From AP-16 sp036395835 (GTDB taxonomy: Bacteria > Pseudomonadota > Alphaproteobacteria > Rhizobiales > Xanthobacteraceae): a stretch of DNA of 19,875 nt. Made by a program: the position numbers and the translations under genes. This document shows, in pieces, positions 15,372-19,875 of the stretch (within the stretch, counting starts at the first letter, position 1; every line of letters starts with the position of its first letter). The notes under the pieces were generated by a model that worked only from the letters and a program-made list of their open reading frames with translations, did no database searches and was not told where the DNA came from. The stretch spans positions 1-19,875 of the forward strand of contig DASWCW010000209.1 of assembly GCA_036395835.1 (NCBI GenBank). Reading direction: 5' to 3'.

Positions 15372-16574
15372 ATGAAGCAACTCCGCGTCTTTCTCGCCGG
15401 CCCCTGGCGCGCCGTCGCGGTGCTGGGCGTGACGCAGATCCTGGCCTGGGGAACGCTGTTCTACACCCCGGTCCTGATGCTGCCGCGGCTTGCGGCGGAT
15501 CGCGGCTTCACGGCGACCTTGGCGATGGCCGGATTTTCGGCGGGCCTGCTCGTGGCCGGCTTCGTCGCGCGCTACGTCGGCATCCTGATCGACCTCTACG
15601 GCGGGCATCGCGTGATGCCGGTGGGCTCGCTGCTCGGTGCGCTCGGATTGCTGGGGCTGGCCTACGCGGCCGACCCGTTGTCGTATTTCGCCGTCTGGGT
15701 GGTGCTGGGCGCGGCGATGGCGGCCTCGCTGTATGATCCGGCTTTCGCCACGCTCGGCCGCATTTTCGGCGCGCGCGCGCGCCAACCGATCACGGCGTTG
15801 ACGCTCGCCGGCGGCTTCGCCTCGACCGTGAGCTGGCCCGCGACCCAAGCCCTGCTCGATGCGCTCGGCTGGCGCGGCACGTATCTCTTCTATGCGGCGC
15901 TGCTGGCCGGGATCGCGGCGCCGCTGCACTGGCTCGCCCTGCCGCGCCGCCGGGCCGAACCCGAAACGCGGCTCGTCGGGCCCGCAGAGCCGGCGCCCGC
16001 GCTGTTCCCGGCCCGGAGCCGAGCCTTCGTACTGGTCGCCGCGGCGTTTGCGGCCTACGCGTTCGTTCCCTCCGGGCTCTCCGCCCATCTGCTTGCGGTC
16101 TTCTCCCGCCACGGCATCGACCCGGGAACCGTGGTCGTGATCGGGGCGCTGTTCGGACCCGCCCAGGTCACGGCGCGCATCTGCGAGTTTGCGTTCGCCC
16201 GAAACGTGCATCCGTTATGGGTCGTGCGTTTTGCACTGAGCGTGCTGGTCGTCGCTTTCGCGCTGCTCGCGCTGTTCGGATTCTCCATCCCGGCGGCGGC
16301 GGCGTTCGCGATTCTGTTCGGCGCCTCCAATGGCTTGATGACGATCGCGCGCGGCACCGTGCCGCTCGCCCTATTCGGCGCCGTCGGTTACGGGCGGCTG
16401 ATCGGTCGCATCGCCGGCCCTTCGCTGCTGATGCAGGGCGTCGCGCCCCTGGTGCTCGCGTTCGTGATCGAACATGGCTCCGATCCGCTGGCGCTGCTGC
16501 TCGCGGCGGGCCTGACCTTGATCGCGTTGATTTGCTTCATCGTGCTGCGCAGGCCGGAAATCAGAAATCAGTAG
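15372..16574 (+). CDS. Major facilitator superfamily transporter
   Basis: This 400-residue integral inner-membrane protein has about 12 hydrophobic helices. The first begins at RAVAVLGVTQILAWGTLFY and a charged cytoplasmic loop (RRRAEPETR) sits mid-protein. A motif-A-like GILIDLYGGHRVM follows helix 2, as in MFS carriers. The length is normal. The substrate cannot be told; proximity to an ArsN2-like enzyme makes export of an arsenical or related small molecule worth considering, but this is only context. The ATG at 15372 has only a distant GGAG, so the exact start is somewhat uncertain, though a helix begins soon after it. Confidence 0.88.
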   Translation: MKQLRVFLAGPWRAVAVLGVTQILAWGTLFYTPVLMLPRLAADRGFTATLAMAGFSAGLLVAGFVARYVGILIDLYGGHRVMPVGSLLGALGLLGLAYAADPLSYFAVWVVLGAAMAASLYDPAFATLGRIFGARARQPITALTLAGGFASTVSWPATQALLDALGWRGTYLFYAALLAGIAAPLHWLALPRRRAEPETRLVGPAEPAPALFPARSRAFVLVAAAFAAYAFVPSGLSAHLLAVFSRHGIDPGTVVVIGALFGPAQVTARICEFAFARNVHPLWVVRFALSVLVVAFALLALFGFSIPAAAAFAILFGASNGLMTIARGTVPLALFGAVGYGRLIGRIAGPSLLMQGVAPLVLAFVIEHGSDPLALLLAAGLTLIALICFIVLRRPEIRNQ

Positions 16575-16613
16575 TCAGTGTCAGTGGCGGCTCGGCCCCG
16601 TTTCGGATTCCTG

Positions 16614-16621
16614 TTAACCAT
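16614..16621 (+). promoter_or_regulatory. Possible CtrA-type half site
   Basis: TTAACCAT lies in the 213-nt gap upstream of the L,D-transpeptidase gene. This octamer resembles the cell-cycle regulator CtrA half site of alphaproteobacteria. There is no second TTAA at the canonical 7-nt spacing, so support is weak. Nothing else convincing was seen in 16575-16787. Confidence 0.2.
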
Positions 16622-16787
16622 TCCGCGTCACCAAAAAGAAACCCTAATGCGAGGAAAACGCCGGCGCCGCAATGCGAAGAACGGTGCCGCGTAATCTGTT
16701 TACCAAACGGTCGCGGTTTCGGCCTTGTATTCGACCGCAAGGATGTTCCTCGGCATCCGATCCGACGAACCAGCCACGAGTAGGTCG

Positions 16788-17228
16788 ATGCAACGTCTTG
16801 TCATGTCCGCGCTCGCCCTGAGCGTTCTTGGCGCGGATCCGGCACTGGCCGGTCCGCAGTCGTTTCCCGTCGATGGGTCAACTCCTCGCGCCGGCTGGCA
16901 GACCGCCGAGCTTCGCCAGAATCCGCAGCGCGAGAGAAATCTCGGCGACGGCTTCCTCGAGTTCCTGTTCGGCGGCGGGCGCGGCGTGCGTGCCGCGCCG
17001 AGCGATCCGGCAGGCTACGAGCAGGCGGCGCCCGGCTGGCAGCAGGCGCGCGGCGAGCCTGCCGAGCGCTCCGAATGGTCACGGCGCGCACCCGACCCGC
17101 GCTTCAACCGGCAGATCGTCGAATATTCCGGCGACGAGAAGCCCGGCACCATCATCATCGATACCCGCGAGCGTCTGCTCTACCTGGTCGAGGACGGCGG
17201 CAAGGCGATCTGCTCCTATCGCCTGTAA
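16788..17228 (+). pseudogene. 3'-truncated exported L,D-transpeptidase (YkuD family)
   Basis: The 146-codon frame starts with a signal peptide (MQRLVMSALALSVLGADPALA, cleavage predicted after residue 21). It continues through a Gly/Pro/Arg-rich linker to FNRQIVEYSGDEKPGTIIID and RERLLYLVEDGGKAI. That is the opening of the YkuD catalytic domain of ErfK/YbiS-like L,D-transpeptidases, where family members continue RYGIGVGRPGF. Here the frame instead reads CSYRL and stops at TAA 17226-17228. The HGS...SSGCIRM catalytic motif is absent, and it is not found in other frames of the next few hundred bases. The enzyme, which would cross-link peptidoglycan in the periplasm, cannot be active. The break at about 17210 marks a DNA junction, not a simple frameshift. 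Confidence 0.8.
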
Positions 17229-17345
17229 TCATTGGTTTTTTCGGGGCGAATGGCCAATATTCACTGATTCTGCCACGGTTTCAGCCAGGGGATTTCCGTT
17301 CTTGACTCAGTCCGCCTCGGCTCGGCGTGGTCGCCTTGGCGGCTG

Positions 17346-17393
17346 GCCCGAGCGAGCAGGGGCCGGCTGCGCTCGCCGGCGTGCTCGCTGGGC
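17346..17393. repeat. Long GC-rich hairpin
   Basis: GCCC (17346-17349), AGCGAGCA (17351-17358) and GCCGGC (17362-17367) pair in order with GCCGGC (17375-17380), TGCTCGCT (17382-17389) and GGGC (17390-17393). This gives 18 base pairs with a 7-nt loop and only small interruptions. No T-tract follows on either strand, so it is not a typical terminator. It could be a transfer or replication structure, or a recombination site. Confidence 0.6.
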
Positions 17394-17475
17394 GGGCTGT
17401 GGCTTTGGTCTACTGGCTGCTGGCGGCCGGCGCGGCGGCCATCGCCAGGACGTGATTTGGCTGCTGAGGCGACGG

Positions 17476-17494
17476 CGGCGACCATTAGTCGCCG
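17476..17494. repeat. Short perfect hairpin
   Basis: CGGCGAC (17476-17482) and GTCGCCG (17488-17494) form a perfect 7-bp stem with loop CATTA. There is no T-tract, and the function is unknown. Confidence 0.5.
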
Positions 17495-17893
17495 AAATAC
17501 CCATCCCGATTGACCAGGAAACCGCGCGCACGGCGCGAGAGGACCAGGCGGGCCGGCGGTAAACGCCATTATTTCGGGCAGGGCACCCGCGAGCCACCGC
17601 AGGATGCCATGATGGGGGCTCGATGGTTCAGGCACGGGAGTTCCCGCCCTGTCCCACGCGCCACGGCGGACTCGGGGACTGCCGCGATGAACGCCCGGCA
17701 CGCGCTCGGGAAGCGTTTGCCGGAGCCGGGCGGTCTTCCACGATGGCGGCCCACGCGCTTTTCGTGAGCGATTTCGGGTGAAGGCACCACGAATCGATAT
17801 GCTCCACGCGGGGCAGGATGAACCGGATGAGCTGCTCCACGATGTGCGCTCGAGAGCGCAAAACGAGAGAGCGCGATGCCGCCGGCGAAGGCC

Positions 17894-18742
17894 TCAGAGC
17901 CGATATTTCAACACATCGGGGAAAATTTGGCGGATTTCGTCCAGCGGGTCAGCCATATAGTGCGGCTTCTCCGCAGTCAGCGCCCGCGGTAATGATTGTG
18001 GTGAGGTGGCAGGTGCGGACGGTGGGGCAGGCGGCGCTGGCACGGCCGGTGCCGCGGCCGCCTTGGCGCGCGCCGGCACGGGCAGGGCCGGCCGGAAGCG
18101 AAGCTCATCCACGAGCTTGGCCCAGACCTTCCGGCGCAGACCTTTGGGCCGCAGGCGGTGCTGCTCCTCCGGCCACCACGCGGGGTGCGACCGCGCAAAG
18201 TCTACGACGTATTGTTCGCTCGCGAGCGGCATGGCAATGCGGATGAGGTCGAGCCGTCGCTGCTCCCGGCGTCTCCGCTTCCCGACCTGCCGTGAGCGGT
18301 AGGTCAAGCACAGATCTCCGCGAACCCCGATCGCCCCTTTGGGCGTGACGAACAAATCGGCATAGCGGTGGTTGTCGAGACCGCGAATGAAGCAGCGCAT
18401 GCCGATCAATTTCCGCGGTTCGATGACCCGATGCAGCAGATTGGGCCGCACGAACCTGCCGTTCCTACGCACGGGACGGCTGATGTTTTGGAATTCAAGA
18501 TAGAAGCCCGCACTGGTGCCGGGCCTGCCGATGTGCAGCCAGGATTCGCCATTGGCGCTCAGGTGCAAGCGATATTCCAGGCGATGATCCGGAAGCCTGC
18601 CATCAACGTCCACGTCGTGACCGGCCCGGATGGCGGCGAGATTGGCCGGCGTGGCTGCCTGTCGGAACAGCGGCTGCACAGCGATCCGGGTGCAGTCTTC
18701 GACCGCAAAGTATCCAAATTCTCGGGGGCGTCGTGCTGGCAT
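17894..18742 (-). CDS. Hypothetical protein of the island (282 aa)
   Basis: The frame from ATG 18742 begins MPARRPREFGYFAVEDCTRI. It has a mixed alpha/beta central part (HRLEYRLHLSANGESWLHIG, GAIGVRGDLCLTYRSRQVGK) and a basic cluster (GKRRRREQRR). A Pro/Ala-rich linker (PAVPAPPAPPSAPATSPQSL) leads to a conserved-looking tail, MADPLDEIRQIFPDVLKYRL. No membrane helix or catalytic motif is recognised. The open frame extends 100 codons further upstream to 19042, but that part reads as non-coding and overlaps the divergent promoter region, so the internal ATG is preferred; no strong ribosome binding site supports it. It is divergent from the excisionase-like gene. Confidence 0.55.
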   Translation of the reverse strand: MPARRPREFGYFAVEDCTRIAVQPLFRQAATPANLAAIRAGHDVDVDGRLPDHRLEYRLHLSANGESWLHIGRPGTSAGFYLEFQNISRPVRRNGRFVRPNLLHRVIEPRKLIGMRCFIRGLDNHRYADLFVTPKGAIGVRGDLCLTYRSRQVGKRRRREQRRLDLIRIAMPLASEQYVVDFARSHPAWWPEEQHRLRPKGLRRKVWAKLVDELRFRPALPVPARAKAAAAPAVPAPPAPPSAPATSPQSLPRALTAEKPHYMADPLDEIRQIFPDVLKYRL

Positions 18743-18933
18743 GAAAAGATTTAGGGCGCATCGGAGCGCCAGGATGCCCAGGTGGCGGGGCGGTGAATCC
18801 GCGGCGCCGCGACTGAGGCACCGGCCCGTCGTGTAATGAGCGCCGGAGCGCCGTTGCGCAGCCGATTTCGAACCACTCTCCTGTATTTCTGTAAGTTCTT
18901 CCGTGACCTGGCATGGTGGTAACATCTTCAGAA

Positions 18934-18982
18934 CTAAATAGTCGGTGGGTGCCGGAAGGTGCCCATAGTCGCCGCTAAATAG
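18934..18982. promoter_or_regulatory. Repeat cluster, possible operator
   Basis: Just upstream of the excisionase-like gene, three short motifs each occur twice: CTAAATAG (18934-18941, 18975-18982), ATAGTCG (18938-18944, 18965-18971) and GGTGCC (18948-18953, 18958-18963). Such clustering between divergent genes suggests a regulator or excisionase binding region. No clear -35/-10 pair was identified. Confidence 0.3.
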
Positions 18983-19015
18983 GTGGTGTCGTTCGAACTG
19001 TGGAGAGAGACCAGA

Positions 19016-19219
19016 ATGCTGCAGGCACGTGATTTTCGACATGTGGGTGGTCAGCGCTTCGCTAACGCCGAAGCGTGGGCACGAGAGAACGGACTCAACG
19101 GTCGCCGGGTGCGCGACTCATTGCGCAACGGTGATCTGCCGGGAGCTAAAATTGGGAAACGGTGGATGATAGACGTGAGGAACGTCGAAGAGATGCTCGC
19201 GCCGCGACGACCGGCCTGA
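19016..19219 (+). CDS. Excisionase-like small DNA-binding protein
   Basis: This 67-residue protein has the pattern of MerR-like/excisionase winged helices: AEAWARENGLNGRRVRDSLR forms the helix-turn-helix, and LPGAKIGKRWMIDVRNVEEML matches the usual 'LPAVKIGRRWRIPREDLEAFL' wing and helix. Such proteins direct excision or act as early regulators in phages and integrative elements. The start ATG 19016 has GGAGAG about 8 nt upstream; a GTG at 18983 in the same frame is less likely. A hairpin follows the stop. The next gene is replication-related. Confidence 0.75.
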   Translation: MLQARDFRHVGGQRFANAEAWARENGLNGRRVRDSLRNGDLPGAKIGKRWMIDVRNVEEMLAPRRPA

Positions 19220-19229
19220 ACAAAGTGAA

Positions 19230-19256
19230 AGGCACCCGGCTTGCGACCGGGTGCCT
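19230..19256. terminator. Strong hairpin after the excisionase-like gene
   Basis: AGGCACCCGG (19230-19239) and CCGGGTGCCT (19247-19256) form a perfect 10-bp stem with loop CTTGCGA. On the plus strand only a weak ATTT follows; on the minus strand it is followed by TTCACTTTGTTC, which is U-rich. It is either a weak plus-strand or a moderate minus-strand terminator. Confidence 0.5.
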
Positions 19257-19348
19257 GACGGAGATTTGAAAACGCCCCCGCCAAAGGACGCCTTCAGTGT
19301 TATTTATCCTGCGCCTGAATCACCTTCCAAACAATCACGAGGTCTGTT

Positions 19349-19386
19349 CCGAGCGGCCGGCCGCGGCCGACTGCTCGGTTTTTTTT
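19349..19386 (+). terminator. Rho-independent terminator with T8 tract
   Basis: CCGAGC (19349-19354) pairs with GCTCGG (19373-19378), with an inner GGCCG/CGGCC stem (19355-19359 and 19364-19368). Eight T residues follow at 19379-19386. It lies only 38 nt before the start codon of the next gene and 130 nt after the previous stop. It may end the upstream transcript, a short leader RNA, or act as an attenuator. Confidence 0.75.
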
Positions 19387-19424
19387 GTTATGACCAATCA
19401 ACCTAACGACGGAGAGCTACTAAC

Positions 19425-19875
19425 ATGAGCAACAAAGCCCAGTTCGACATCGGGCGACGCCACGGCCTGTTGCTCGACATCTGCGCCGATCGCGACCTTG
19501 ACCGCACCGGCATTCACCTCGCGGCCGTCCTGCTGCTGCTCTACTGCAACAGCAAGACGGGGCAGTGCAATCCGAATCAGGAACTCATCGCGCAGGAGAT
19601 GGGCCGCACCGAACGGACGGTGCGTTATGGAATCGCATCGCTGGAAGCGCGATGGATGCGGCAGGTCCGACATCCTAGAAGGAACACTTGTTACGAGTGG
19701 AACTGGGACCGGGTGTCGGCTGAGGAATGGCAGTCCAGGGCGGAAGCCCTACTTCCACCCAGGGCGGAAGCCCCACTTCCACCCAGGGCGGAAGACTACC
19801 CTTCCGGTCCATATAACAAGGAATCTAACAGGGAAGAGAACAAGGAAGAGAACACACACAGCGGGGTGTGTGTGA
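19425..19875 (+). CDS. HTH replication-initiator-like protein, 3' end off the window
   Basis: The start ATG 19425 has GGAGAG (19411-19416) 8 nt upstream. The frame opens MSNKAQFDIGRRHGLLLDIC and is still open at the window edge (150 codons). Residues about 32-72 (HLAAVLLLLYCNSKTGQCNP, QELIAQEMGRTERTVRYGIA) match the helix-turn-helix domain (HTH_36 type) found at the N-terminus of phage and island replication proteins. A repetitive Pro/Ala/Glu linker (RAEALLPPRAEAPLPPRAED) follows, then a charged NKES/NREE/NKEE run. The DNA of these two segments is made of tandem repeats that look like an origin (annotated separately), as in the phage lambda O gene. The C-terminal part is not visible, so its partner helicase or loader cannot be inferred. 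Confidence 0.65.
   Translation, partial: MSNKAQFDIGRRHGLLLDICADRDLDRTGIHLAAVLLLLYCNSKTGQCNPNQELIAQEMGRTERTVRYGIASLEARWMRQVRHPRRNTCYEWNWDRVSAEEWQSRAEALLPPRAEAPLPPRAEDYPSGPYNKESNREENKEENTHSGVCV
19735..19806 (+). repeat. Three 24-bp tandem dyad repeats (iteron-like)
   Basis: Units start at 19735, 19759 and 19783. The first two, CCAGGGCGGAAGCCCYACTT plus CCAC, differ at a single base (T19750 versus C19774). The third shares the first 12 bases and then diverges. Each unit holds an inverted repeat GGAAG-N5/6-CTTCC. The spacing and internal symmetry are those of replication-origin iterons. Confidence 0.75.
19815..19850 (+). repeat. Three 12-bp purine-rich tandem repeats
   Basis: AACAAGGAATCT, AACAGGGAAGAG and AACAAGGAAGAG lie end to end 8 nt after the 24-bp repeats. 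They are strongly purine-biased on the plus strand and AT-richer than their surroundings, as expected for an unwinding element beside iterons. They encode NKES-NREE-NKEE in the initiator frame. Confidence 0.65.
19853..19874. repeat. CA/TG hairpin at the window edge
   Basis: CACACACA (19853-19860) and TGTGTGTG (19867-19874) form an 8-bp stem with loop GCGGGG. It directly follows the purine-rich repeats. It may be part of the same origin or a slippage-prone simple repeat. Confidence 0.5.

Larger units (their letters stand above)
17229..17893. other. Gene-poor structured region at the island edge
   Basis: About 665 nt hold no gene I can support. The content is GC-rich with two strong hairpins (17346-17393 and 17476-17494), annotated separately. 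The best short frame is a minus-strand one of 77 codons (17628-17861, beginning MRSRAHIVEQLIRFILP), which lies just downstream of the minus-strand gene at 17894. Its first 45 residues look protein-like, but the rest is Ser/Arg/Pro-rich and unconvincing. Confidence 0.4.
17211..19875. mobile_element. Probable mobile island, left end at the broken transpeptidase gene
   Basis: From the point where the L,D-transpeptidase homology stops, the content changes to a gene-poor hairpin-rich stretch, an unrecognised minus-strand gene, an excisionase-like protein and a replication-initiator-like HTH gene. That mix is typical of prophage or integrative element early regions. No integrase, att repeat or tRNA is visible, and the element runs off the window. 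The boundary is inferred from homology break alone. Confidence 0.45.

Noticed and set aside
17211..17330. Frameshift as the cause of the L,D-transpeptidase truncation
   Set aside because: Neither of the other two plus-strand frames resumes the expected YGIGVGRPGF or later YkuD motifs.
18743..19042. 100-residue N-terminal extension of the island minus-strand protein
   Set aside because: It overlaps the divergent intergenic region with operator-like repeats and the start of the excisionase-like gene, and its composition is not protein-like.
19735..19850. CRISPR array
   Set aside because: The 24-bp and 12-bp units are directly adjacent with no spacers, lie inside a reading frame, and have no cas genes nearby.

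Overview
The window looks like the chromosome of a GC-rich alphaproteobacterium of the Hyphomicrobiales (Bradyrhizobium/Rhodopseudomonas/Pseudolabrys-like). The clues are strong G/C third positions, a CIRCE-controlled groESL operon, an SbmA/BclA-like transporter, an HWE-family histidine kinase, a DUF6494 protein, and palindromic intergenic repeats of the kind common in this group. The genus assignment is inference; no rRNA or tRNA gene was seen.

Layout. 1-700: short, poorly recognised ORFs, including one reading frame cut by a single in-frame TAA. 750-2495 (-): a fused permease/ATPase ABC transporter. 2496-3071: a palindromic repeat, an internally deleted remnant of a DUF5615 toxin-like gene, and the groEL terminator. 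3072-5208 (-): groES-groEL with promoter, CIRCE operator and terminator all visible. 5527-13795 (+): the centrepiece, two signalling genes 13 nt apart. The first encodes a 2103-aa soluble hybrid histidine kinase with eleven 92-residue HAMP-type repeats, then GAF, HisKA, HATPase and three receiver domains. The second encodes a 647-aa REC-PAS-HWE kinase-REC protein. Together they carry two phosphorylatable histidines and five receiver aspartates, which suggests a multi-step relay. The repeat array resembles that of fungal group III (Nik1/Os-1) osmosensing kinases.

14005-16574 (+): a small lipoprotein, an ArsN2-like acetyltransferase overlapping it by 4 nt, a DUF6494 protein and an MFS transporter. 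16788-17228 (+): an exported L,D-transpeptidase gene that loses its catalytic domain abruptly at about 17210.

From about 17210 to the right edge the content changes to what looks like a mobile island. It holds a gene-poor 660 nt with strong hairpins, an unrecognised minus-strand gene, an excisionase-like small DNA-binding protein, a T8 terminator, and the start of a helix-turn-helix replication-initiator-like gene. Inside that last gene lie three 24-bp dyad repeats, three 12-bp purine-rich repeats and a hairpin. This layout resembles the phage lambda O gene with its internal origin, and it is the most attractive lead here together with the poly-HAMP signalling pair.
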